Assembly (NCBI GenBank): GCA_022575985.1
Contig: JAKSXM010000007.1
Coordinates: forward strand, 10,914,501 to 10,978,500
DNA length: 64,000 bases
Direction of reading: 5' to 3'
From: Anagrus nilaparvatae
Lineage: Eukaryota; Arthropoda; Insecta; Hymenoptera; Mymaridae
The first letter of the stretch is position 1. Each line of letters begins with the position of its first letter. Under the pieces are notes generated by a model that did not search any database, had not been told where the DNA came from, and saw only the letters and a list, made by a program, of their open reading frames with translations. This document shows positions 37,505 through 47,100 of the stretch, one piece after another. The translations under genes were made by a program, and so were the position numbers.

Positions 37505-38555
37505 GGGCGATTATTTCTCAACCCGGCCACCCCTGGGCCACCCCCCTCTGTCCAAAAATGGTGGCAACTTAAAAAGATTTTGGTTTTCTCAAATTGACTG
37601 GAAAAGGGTCTAGTTTTTTATTCTCATTGGCCTTTTCAACTCTGTAAATCTACTGTGTCCATTTTAGGCACTGAGCGGCGGCAGGTCGACATTTTAGAAA
37701 CAGAAAAATTGAAATAAAAGTAGATTAAGGGTAAGTTTTTTGAAATTTTTTACTCTTAAAAGTTGTTATTTACTAAAACAAAGAAAATGAGACCACTTGC
37801 GTGGTAATTGGTTGATTTCTTAAAAAGTTTTGTGAGTGCTATGTAGTTTTTAAAAATGTGTAAAAAACGGCTACTTTGACTGATGATATCTCTGAACCTA
37901 CATATCCAAAATAAAAAAGTTTTAGTGCAAAATGGTAGTCTTTTGATACATAATAAGTGTGCCAAATATCAGGGGATTTGATTGAGTAGTTTCGGATTTA
38001 GCAATCTTAAGGGTAAATCTGAGACAAATTTTGACCCATTTTTTTAAGAGAATTAATACCCGAAAATTGCTAAATCCGAAATTACTCAATCAAATCCCTT
38101 GATATTTGGCACAGTTATTATGTATCAAAAGACTACCATTTTGCACTAAAACTGTTTTATTTTGGATATGTAGGTTCAGAGATATCATCAGTCAAAGTAG
38201 CCGTTTTTTACCCATTTTTAAAAACTACATAGCACTCACAAAACTTTTTAAGAAATCAACCAATTACCACGCAAGTGGTCTCATTTTCTTTGTTTTAATA
38301 AATAACAACTTTTAAGAGTAAAAAATTTTAAAAAACTTACCCTTAATCTACTTTTATTTCAATTTATCTGTTTCCAAAATGTCGACCTGCCGCCGCTCAG
38401 TGCCTAAAATGGGCACAGTAGATTTACAGAGTTAAAAAGGCCAATGAGAATAAAAAACTAGACCCTTTTCCAGTCAATTTAAGAAAACCAAAATCTTTTT
38501 AAGTTACCATCATTTTTGGACAGAGAGGGGTGGCCGGGTTGAGAAATAATCGCCC
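37505..38555. mobile_element. 1.05 kb near-perfect foldback (hairpin) element
   Basis: Arms of about 500 bp run from 37505 and inward from 38555 with very few mismatches; a unique spacer of roughly 50 bp lies near 38010-38060. Ends read GGGCGATTATTTCTCAAC and its complement, followed by a GC-rich CCCGGCCACCCC block. It sits in a TATATATA tract, so a TA target duplication cannot be resolved. It splits the coding-like fragment at 37217-37468 from sequence continuing at 38570. Matching ORFs on opposite strands in the two arms are a consequence of the palindrome, not genes. Confidence 0.9.
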
Positions 38556-38752
38556 ATATATATATCTTGCAATCCAGTTTATGATGTTCGTGGTTGTGCT
38601 TCAGAGTCAATTCCTCTTTTTGAAATTTTCGCTTATTGAAAAGCAACTCTTTCTCGTGAGCATGCCTCACATTTAATAGCAGCCTTAGTTGGTAAAGAGG
38701 TATCAGTTGTGACTGATGTAGATATAGATGGTCGTTTAATAAATAATGTAAT

Positions 38753-38941
38753 GAGGTGTTTTCGGACGGTTGAGGGCGCTGCTGGGACATGCTCCTTTCC
38801 CATAAGAAATTTTTAAGAAGTGAGTGAGAAACGAAAAAACTTGCGCGCGCAGATTTTCGTATGATCTCAATCACTCCTTAAAGATTTCTTATGGGAAAGG
38901 AGCATGTCCCAGCAGGGCTCTCAATCGTCCGAAAACACCTC
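38753..38941. mobile_element. 189 bp palindromic MITE with an identifiable empty site
   Basis: Ends GAGGTGTTTTCGGACG and its complement; arms of about 75 bp match closely. The paralogous uninterrupted sequence at 39464-39480 shows that the insertion is flanked by an AT dinucleotide on both sides, present once in the empty copy. Confidence 0.85.
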
Positions 38942-39120
38942 ATTGGTGGTAATTTCTATTGTGTAGGAGGCTTTCTCGAGGTTCCGGATGCAAAGGAGTA
39001 TTATTCAATAATGCACTTTATGTTGGAATTTAAAATTAAATTAAAGTTGGATATGTTTGCTGCTTGGCGAATTGGTAAATATCGCTTTGCCTGTCGTAAG
39101 TTTGACGGTTATTGTAGTTA
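38942..39120 (+). repeat. Repeated coding-like module, copy A
   Basis: Shares about 180 bp with copy C and about 70 bp with copy B, beginning TGGTAATTTCTATTGTG and including GGAGGCTTTCTCGAGG. The plus frame stays open here and in copy C. Confidence 0.7.
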
Positions 39121-39152
39121 ATATCATTGTCAGATTCGTACAACTGTGAGAT

Positions 39153-39448
39153 TTAGAAATTTTTCTGATTATCAGACTGTTGTAGCTCTTGGTATAATCC
39201 GCCTAGTAAAGTTGCTTCTACGTCATCAGCTTCACCTCTTGAGTGAGAACTTGTATGATCCTCGTCGATATATTTATCTCCGTACGATTCTGCGAGATTT
39301 ATAGTTAAGTTTTCATTATTATACCATCTTTGGTCAAACTGCTCCCAATATTTATCCAACAAATTAGATGGCCCAGTCATTATTCTGTTGACGACTGGTA
39401 ACTCTTCATACCCTTTTTCGAAACTTTTGTATCCGCTACTGCCCATAA
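39153..39448 (-). pseudogene. Coding-like fragment downstream of the viral-like gene
   Basis: An open minus-strand frame of about 98 codons after the repeated module at 39455-39552, starting at the SFEKGYEE stretch and containing NRIMTGPSNLLDKYWEQ and an acidic, His/Ser-rich end before a stop. Composition and codon use look like protein, unlike the surrounding AT-rich DNA. The same SFEKGYEE stretch recurs at about 41750-41780, attached to different sequence, so this is a rearranged piece. Product unknown; viral or transposon origin is inferred from position. Confidence 0.4.
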
Positions 39449-39454
39449 ATGGTT

Positions 39455-39552
39455 GATTTAATGAATAATGTAATTGGTGGTAATTTCTATTGTGTAGGAG
39501 GCTTTCTCGAGGTTCCGGATGCAAAGGAGTATTATTCAATAATGCACTTTAT
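39455..39552 (+). repeat. Repeated coding-like module, copy B (truncated)
   Basis: Almost identical to copy A over 39470-39552, then diverges abruptly. It carries the uninterrupted sequence AATAATGTAATTGGTGG that is split by a MITE in copy A. Confidence 0.75.
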
Positions 39553-39608
39553 TACAAAAAAACAGTGAGCTTCTGCCACGCAAAAATCTAGATTGACAAT
39601 TTCATGAC

Positions 39609-41175
39609 CTACAGCAGGCTTATATAAATGGTGACATCTGGATGCTGGATGAAGTCGTAATGCTCTATGCCATCAGCATGTAAAAATTCTGACGAGGCAA
39701 AGAAGATAAATGCATGAGCACCAACATTGCGACCATTACAAGTTCTGCATAAGGAACGTTGGGTGCAGTTATTCTTGTTGCACGTGTTTAGCCCAAACGT
39801 CCGATACATCGTCAAATGTTTCTACATGAAATTTGCTGGTATAATACGCCATGCTTTTCGTCCTCGTAACAAGGTGTTGTAACGGGGTCACTCTTTTATT
39901 ACTATCTGCATCTAACAAATATCTAGAAAATTCTTCTTGAAATCTTGCCTGCAAAATAGTTACATGTTCCTCTTTCACAGCATCTTTCTTATCCCTTTTT
40001 TTTCAGCTATTTTAATTTTATTAGCCAATTCATTAAACATATTCACATCAATTTTTGATTCTTCTAACTTCTTTAAATCATCTTCAGTCATGGTATTATT
40101 GCAAAAAACATCATAATCATCTTTATTAGGTTTACTTTTAGCAAGTAGTAACCTCTTAGTAACAGCCATGTCCTTTGGAAAGGCAGTCTTAGCACTTTTT
40201 GCTTTATTTTCTTTCTCTTGCTTTTTTCTATTTTCTTTATCTTCTTTTTATTTATTTGCTGCTTCTTGCTTATGTAAGTTAAGATAAGCATTAGCAATAT
40301 CTTCTGCTTGCTGTTCTTTAGTAGTCTTTACAACTTTTTTCTTCTTTTTTATTTTTTGGTAGAGTCACCACTATCTTCACCACCATCACTATCATCACTA
40401 TCATTATCACTAGAAGCATTATCAGACCCATCTTCATCATCTTCCTTCTTTTTTGAAGTTTTAGATACAGCATCTAAAACTTCTGCTTCAAATTCAACTT
40501 GCTCCTGTCCCAGATCAAAGGCATCTTTCAATACCTTATACGACAAATGTTGTGGTAATTCACCACTTGCATATTGAGCTAGACCAGTTATTACTACAGG
40601 CAAATTATGCTTTTTTTCAGAAAATATTGCTTTATTATTTTAACGACAATTGAATGCCGAGTTTTCCGACTTTTCATGTTCCTTGTAGCTGCGAAGGCAC
40701 AACAGATGGCTACATTAGCATCAGACTCTAGAAGGTAATGACCTCCACTTTGTGCTGAGCAATTGATTGCTTTGACCACTTTATTCATATTACCATCTAA
40801 TATGGTAGTTAACTTAGTAAAATCACTCTTACTAAAGATAGCACCTGCCAATGGAGTAACTATTATTTGCTGTGGTGTTTGAGCCAAGCCTAGATCAATG
40901 AGCTTGCATAATGTATCCATTATTAAAAGGCTGGCCTGTTTGACGGATATCACCATATGCCTGTCGTCAGCAGCATATACATATTTGTGATCAGGATTCT
41001 TGTAGGTTGCGATATGCAACCAACAAGTAATGCTTTTTCTATCTATCTCTTCTTGGAGACAAACAGCAGTAGGATAATCTTCTAGCATATATGTATAGCT
41101 CAAGTCCCACAAAAAGTCATTGCTTTTTGTGGCTTTACGGCTTTCACTTTCACGATGATGTTCGTCGTTTTCTTC
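39609..41175 (-). pseudogene. Broken endogenous viral-like gene, resembling a negative-strand RNA virus nucleoprotein
   Basis: On the minus strand a reading frame starts after a stop at 41176-41178 and runs about 520 codons with several frame changes (near 40600, 40350, 40170, 39975 and 39800). Seen in order: a compact globular part of about 190 residues containing an Ala/Cys-rich stretch (AICCAFAATRN) and, after a frame change, GLAQYASGELP; an Asp/Glu/Ser-rich acidic linker; a Lys-rich segment; a second folded part with LLLAKSKPNKDDYD; and a Cys-rich end (CNKNNCTQRSLCRTC). The Ala-rich core followed by a G-x-A-x-Y-A-x-G-x-x-P segment recalls nucleoproteins of chu-like (Jingchuvirales) viruses, known as endogenous copies in insects. 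That assignment is from memory of the family and moderate at best. The breaks show it is not expressed as one protein. Confidence 0.45.
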
Positions 41176-41344
41176 TTACCTTCCCTTCTTATTGACTTCT
41201 TGGAATCGGCAAGATGGATGCCAATATTTTAATATTTAATGATTAGCTGATATAGTTATGCCAATTAGCTGATATAGTTATAGTAACCCTTTTAATGTTC
41301 GTGTTGTGAATGCTAACGACTACTTCAGTGTTCGCTATGTGATT

Positions 41345-41386
41345 TTGATAACTGTGTAACTGATGCGCGCAGACTAAGTATATTAA
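41345..41386. repeat. 42 bp direct repeat, copy 2
   Basis: Exact match to 36026-36067 with unrelated flanks apart from degenerate element-end sequence just before it. It marks a fragment of the 36 kb element beside the start of the viral-like gene. Confidence 0.85.
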
Positions 41387-41609
41387 GAGGATGCCTGAGT
41401 TTGGCGTAACTGACGAGTCACAAGTACAGTTTTTCTCGGTTTTTGTATTAATAAAAAAATTGGATAATTATTTTTAAAAAAACGCTTCGTACCGAGCTGT
41501 AACATACGATTACCTAAAATTTGAGGCAAAAAAAAATTTATTTTATAAAAAACTGAAAGCTCAGCATGGGTTGTAATTGCTAACCCATGTTAACCAATCA
41601 TTAATTTTA

Positions 41610-41780
41610 AAACCATTTACAGATACGTACCCAGCATGAATATATTTTACAGCATCTAAACTCATAAGTGCTTTAAAGGATTCACCTGTGTAAAAGCTAT
41701 TGGAACAGACGAAGTAGCATATAATATCTGTTAATTCTATTATTAGAATCTCTTCATACCCCTTTTCGAAACTTTTTTGA
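41610..41780 (-). pseudogene. Second, chimeric copy of the 37.2-37.5 kb coding fragment
   Basis: Minus strand frame with IELTDIICYFVCSNSFYTG and YVSVNGFKIN, matching the fragment at 37217-37468 with small differences including a short in-frame insertion. Upstream it is fused to the SFEKGYEE stretch otherwise found at 39.4 kb, so it is a rearranged duplicate. Confidence 0.4.
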
Positions 41781-41796
41781 ATAAGCTATTGTCCAT

Positions 41797-42000
41797 AGAT
41801 GATCGATTTAATGAATAATGTTATTAATGGTAATTTCTATTGTGTAGGAGGCTTTCTCGAGTTTCCGGATGCGAAGGAGTATTATTCAATAATGCACTAT
41901 ACGTTGGAAATTAAAATTAAATTAAAGTTGGATATGTTTGGTGCTCGGGGTATTGGTAAAAATTGTTTTGCTTGTCGTAAGTTTGACAAGTCTTAAATGA
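41797..42000 (+). repeat. Repeated coding-like module, copy C
   Basis: The most diverged copy. It keeps an open plus frame (GNFYCVGGFLEFPDAKEYY to FACRKFDKS) ending in TAA. Many differences from copy A alter residues conservatively or are silent. Confidence 0.7.
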
Positions 42001-42165
42001 AGATATAACTTCCCCAAACGCACCTATATTCATTTCAGAATTCAAAACAAATATTTCATCCTTAGAACTATTCAATTTCTTTGGTTCGGCTCCCTGAACA
42101 GAAGTACAGAGTATGAAGCATAATAATGAATCATTCTTTGATCTTTAGCCTCTACAAAAAATAGT

Positions 42166-43390
42166 TCAGTAAAACAAATTATTAACCTCGTTTTGCTTTG
42201 TTTTCCTAAGCTTGATAGGATCCTCAAACTTTAATGTCCGCGCTCTAACAGTACATGGATGTTTCCAATAATTATTTAAGTCTGCAATTAAATCAACTAG
42301 TGGAGTTATATATTTTTGAACGTCCTTTTGATATCTTACACGTGATAAGCCATGACGATCATCCTTGATTAAAATACATTTATTTACACATCTAGTAAGG
42401 TTATTGTTACAGTCTTTCGGTAAACTCATATCAATACAGATAAATGTCTAGGAATGCCTACGATCTAACTAGAGGATGGTCCATCAACATATATTTGATC
42501 AATCGTTAATAACGGAGAATAAGGAATGTTAAAATTCACACAATATAATAACGTATAATCAACTATTAGATAATGAACTGATTGAACTAATTTAAAAGTA
42601 TCCATGGAATCTTTAAATGCTCTCTTTACATGATCAATGAGCCTGTATAGGTGTTTTTAAAAATTTGCCAAGACCTCCTTCTTCTTTCAGATAATCGAAG
42701 AATTGCAACATTAACTTATTGGCGTTTTTCAAGTTTCTAATCTCAAGTTGTTTATTACCTTTAACATCTTGTATTGATCCCAATCTTCCAGTATAAAAAC
42801 CTGGTTTAAAATTATTAAATTCTTTGATCAAAGGCACCATACATAATTCGGCGTTAACCATTTCAAAACCAAGTGAGAAAGCTGTCTGTCTCGTCATAAT
42901 TAAATCAATGCAAAAACCGCGCGAGTTTTGAACGTTTAATCCCTCTCTATCATCTTTAAATACTAAATATAATGGAACGCAATCAGTACATCCATTTAAA
43001 TAATATTTAGCGTAAAAGCATCCTTTTGATCATTATATTTTAGAGATTTACAGTATTCATTTACAAACAAAGGCATTTTTGACTCATGGGGGAATAGATC
43101 ATCAACTTTAGTAAATCTGAGAAGAGCATCATCAAAATCAATTAAATCACGTCTATCAGAAATTTTCACTCACTAAAGTTGTAGGATTGAGAAATAGCCC
43201 TTTTTTCGTTATCTCAGAATACGTTTCTTTTTTATAACGTCTGTGAGGAAAAGCCTGACTGCTATTAATTCCTGAATCAACATCCCTGTCATTTTGCGAT
43301 AGCCCCCCTAATCTAAGAGATCTCTCCCTGGCCGCTGTGCTTTGGGCTTAATAATTCTCTTCTTTTAATGCTTTCATAAATTTCTGTAAA
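42166..43390 (-). pseudogene. Decayed multi-part gene of viral or transposon type
   Basis: Minus-strand coding segments in order with frameshifts or stops between them: about 43390-43180 (AARERSLRLGGL then SSQAFPHRRYKK), about 43170-43020 (DLIDFDDALLRFTKVDDLF), about 43020-42480 (including SRGFCIDLIMTRQTAFSLGF and the Gly-rich EEGGLGKF), then 42429-42166 (PKDCNNNLTRCVNKC, KDDRHGLSRVRYQKD). A good acceptor (TTTATTTTACAG) lies just before the first segment near 43390. Clearly once coding, now broken. No family recognised; it may be part of the same invader as the nucleoprotein-like gene or a separate transposon. Confidence 0.45.
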
Positions 43391-43399
43391 ATAAATAAT

Positions 43400-44759
43400 A
43401 AAAGATTTTGAAATTAAAGTAAAATTTAACTTTAGAAGATTTATGAAAAAAAATATAAAAATTTAATAAATTTAAAAATTACTTCTTACTAGGATATACG
43501 GAGATATATTTTGTTGAATAGATCCTATTTTGTGGTAATTAGTCAATTCTCTATTAATGCTGTTTCTTTTCCATTATATGATCATTTTTAAAGAACTCAT
43601 TGGAAACATACAAAATAACAACTTTCTTTTAAAAAGATTCTGGATTACATACTTTATCTTTTAATTTATTTTATTATCACAATATTGATTTCTTCTTAAG
43701 TTTTTTAAGAAAGTAAGAATTAAAAAACTAATAAAATTTTAAAAAAATTATTACCTTATTCACTGCAATCGGGTCCTCCACTTTTTCCATGAATTCATTC
43801 CAAGCTAATATTTCTATTGAATATTTGATAATGTTTCTTTTAAATTTAAAAATACAAATAAAAATTAATTTTGAAGTTCAAGTAAAGTAGCAAAGTTAAA
43901 AAAATTGGCTTATTTTTTAATACACACTATTCAGATAAAAACATTTTTAATTTAATTTGCTCATTAGCTGTATCCCTCAAATCAATCAATTGTTATACGA
44001 GTTAAATGCCCTTGAAAATACTTATAATTAAAATGATAATACATATATGTATTATTAAATTATGATATAAAAATAAAAAATTAATTAAATTTAATTTTTT
44101 AAAATTATAAATACTTAAAAATAATAGAAAAAAAAATGTATTTATAAAGAATACTAATTAAGTTAAAATAATAGAAATATTATTATAGGTATACATTATA
44201 AAAAATGTACTTACATTAAGTAGTAATATTAATAGTTCCTATTTTTTTACATACAGATAATGTGATATTGATAAAAATTGTTTATTACTATAAATTATAG
44301 AATTTTATCTAGCTAATTATTTACATTTATAATTATTTAATGTAAATACAGAAATGAAACCCAATTTTTTTGGGTAACTTATTAGCGAAAACAATGAATT
44401 AGTTACTTTAAAGTAATTACTTATCATAAATAAAAATAATTCAAGACTTATAACATTTATGCATAATTTTATCTGTTTAAAACTCTAATTATGTTGATTT
44501 AAATATTATGTTTAAAAAAAAAATTATTATTTTTAAGGGAAAAAATTGTTAATTATTGATAATGTAAAATATTATGTATATTGTTGATTTTATTTATATT
44601 TTAATTTTTAATAAAAAATTTATGGCATGATACATGCTTTTAATTATAATTTTATTTACTTTTTTATTTTATTTGCACCTTTTACCAGCACCTTTTTTGT
44701 TTTAAATAATTAAAATATAATAATTCGTTAAAAATAATTTAATATTTATTCTTTGTTTC
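43400..44759. other. AT-rich spacer between the viral/transposon mosaic and the 738-codon exon
   Basis: Very AT-rich; no coding segment or clear repeat seen. Confidence 0.6.
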
Positions 44760-44761
44760 AT

Positions 44762-44791
44762 GCTGCTGTCAACGTTGAAAATAAAGTAAGT
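44762..44791 (+). promoter_or_regulatory. Candidate short first exon end and donor (AAA/GTAAGT) before the long ORF
   Basis: ATG at 44760-44762 opens nine codons that run into a perfect donor, AAAGTAAGT, with GT at 44786-44787. It is incompatible with the AG at 44793-44794 being its partner because the intron would be a few bases long. It could instead belong to an alternative transcript that skips the long exon. Weak evidence. Confidence 0.2.
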
Positions 44792-44794
44792 CAG

Positions 44795-47100
44795 AATTAT
44801 CTTCTGTTTCTTTTGATTATCTTGAAATTAATGATGCAAAATATGAAAATGCTTTTTTAACGCCTTCACCTAATGATATTATAATGGAAACACCTAATTT
44901 ATTAGAAAGTTTATCTGTTGACGATTCTGACTCGGTAATTAAAAAATTGAATGATTCTTCGCGTATTTCAAATTCTGATAGTTCTAGTAATGAAGATACA
45001 GAATTAGTACGTGAAAAATTTTTTAGAAGTGTATTATCAGAGCCTGATGGTAGCTTATCTTCTTTAACTGTATATCAAAGTTTATCAAAACAAATAAATT
45101 CTACCGAGCCAGGAGAGTCAGAAGTCTTAGTAGGTTTAGATTTAAATAGTAAAGCTAGGGAAACGGTAGATAGAATTAGTCAAAATAATGATGATCGTAC
45201 GATATCAGAGCTTCCAAGTAGTGCCAAAGGGAGAAATGAATTATTAGCTTTTGAAGATACCGATGAACTTAATACTTTATGTGATAATACTTACAGTGAC
45301 AGAGAAGATGTGTTATCGATAACTTACGAAGAATCTTCTGAAGAATCTGCTGAATCTTCAGTTAAAAATAAAAAAGAATGTGATGTTAAATTACTATTGC
45401 CAAGTGAAAGTGCTGATGATACTAGACATTTAAGTAATAATGACATGAATTCTGAAGATACAACTAGAGGTCTTGATACTACTGAAATTTTAGCGTTAGA
45501 AGATGAATCTGATGATTTTAATACTCAGGCATCTGAAATTGAAAATAGTGTTGAAATAGATGGCAAGTACCGAAAATCATTAGTCAATTCTAAAAAGAGT
45601 CCTAAGAAAAATATTGAAAACACAAAAAATCGGGTTAATCTTGATATTATTATTGATGAAAGTAATAATGATATGGTGGAAGACACGAAATGTCCAAAAC
45701 CAGAAGAAAAAGAACCTAATGAGACTAAACTTAAAATAGCTGATAATCCAAAAAAGAATATATCTTTTGAAGATGATCTCAGTTACGTTAAGAGATTAAG
45801 ATTAGTAATTAATTATCCAGAAAAGGGTGGTTTAAAAGGTAGCCTTGACTCAATAAACCGTAACGAATCTAATAATTTACAAAAAAATAACGAATCAATG
45901 ACAAAAAAATCTAAAAGTTTTGAATTTCTAAAACGTAATCCTTCAAAAACCGTATTATCATTTAAAAATTCTGAAATATTTTATTGTGATTTTGGAGTAG
46001 ATAAATCTGATAGTACTTCACAATTAGTAACAGCACCAGAATTTGACGCACAAACTGATGAATTTTGTACTGCTTGCTGTTTAGCTAATGAACCATCATC
46101 CACTGAAGTGTATCATACTCTTCGTTCAAACTGTAGTACACCAGTTGATCAAGATTCAACGGAATGTGATATTTGCAGTTCCTGTAATTTGAAGGATTCA
46201 AATGATGCCTTAATCAATCAACCTGCAGTAGATAGTGAATTAGAAATATGCGAAATATGTGGTGAACCAGCTAGTGAAAATGAAAATATAGATAGTACTA
46301 ATAAAGGAGTAATAAATGATACTAAAAAAAATGTAGTTATTAATAGTCGAATGTTACCTTTAAGTCTTCCAAAAGCTAAATCTAATATTGAAATAAACAA
46401 AGAATCCTACAAAAGAGATGATGATGAAAATTTTGAAATTGAAAATTGTGGATTACAAGAATGTAAATTACGTTATTCCTTAGATGTTTGTAACAAACCA
46501 GAACCTATTTACGAAAATTTAATAGGAAGAGGATTAGACTTTAAAATACCTAAAAATTCTAGAAATTACGAGTCTTCAATATTAAAAACTGATTTTCTAA
46601 TGAATTCATCAAAACGATCAATGAAAGAAAATGAAGTTCATAGTTTTAGTTACTCTTGTCCAAGAGATGACTTAATGACATCAAAAATTTTAAATAAACG
46701 ACTTAATAGAAAAGGTTCTTATGCCAAAACTAAATTAAATGAACAAACTCAGGAAAGAAGAAGATATTCTTCAGCAGATAATTTAATGAATAGTCGATTG
46801 CCTTTTAAATTAAGTGGTGAAACAATATCAAAATTTAAAGATAACAAATTATTATCATCAGCTGATAATATTCAACAAAATAAATTTAAATATAAAATAT
46901 TACGTACTTCAGCAGATAATGTTGATCGTTATAATAAATCTGCAGATAATTTGGATTCATTGGATGAAAATGCTGATATTGATAATGATGAAGTTAATAA
47001 TAAAAACACTAAGGTCAAAATTCAAGATAGTGATAGAATTAAAATGATTTTAACAAAGCATGGAATTAAAATCATTAGCCAAAAGGAAACTGTGTTATAG
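44795..47100 (+). CDS. Long exon of an unrecognised acidic, Ser/Asn-rich protein
   Basis: One uninterrupted frame; the first ATG is at 44884, giving 738 aa to the TAG at 47098-47100. The frame is open and codon-like back to about 44795 (reading SFDYLEIND before the Met), where a weak acceptor TCAG sits, so the true N-terminus may come from an upstream exon. Not recognised. Visible features: Ser/Asp/Glu-rich and largely disordered; a Cys cluster at about residues 394-460 with several C-x2-C pairs (CTACC, CDICSSC, CEICG) that could bind zinc; a Lys/Arg-rich middle; four copies of SADN followed by an aliphatic residue between about residues 630 and 690; a conserved-looking end HGIKIISQKETVL. The absence of stops over 2.2 kb of about 70% AT makes coding certain. 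It may be a scaffold or cytoskeletal-associated protein, but no function is claimed. Confidence 0.85.

Larger units (their letters stand above)
38560..39120 (+). pseudogene. Plus-strand coding-like region split by a MITE
   Basis: Plus-strand frames give NPVYDVRGCASESIPLFEIF, then (after one stop) SREHASHLIAALVGKEVSV and TDVDIDGRLINNV. They are interrupted by the 189 bp MITE at 38753-38941 and continue GNFYCVGGFLEVPDAKEYY to a stop at 39118-39120. The second half is open in two of the three copies of this module in the window. No family recognised; viral or transposon origin inferred from context. Confidence 0.35.

Noticed and set aside
37756..38315. Two near-identical 69-codon ORFs on opposite strands
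   Set aside because: They lie at mirrored positions in the arms of the 1.05 kb hairpin element, so their identity comes from the palindrome, not from gene duplication.
40308..40577. Plus-strand Ser/Leu-rich ORF
   Set aside because: Antisense shadow of the acidic linker in the minus-strand viral-like gene; Asp/Glu codons read backwards give Ser/Leu.
46218..46400. Minus-strand ORF opposite the long exon
   Set aside because: Shadow of a 2.2 kb continuous + strand frame.
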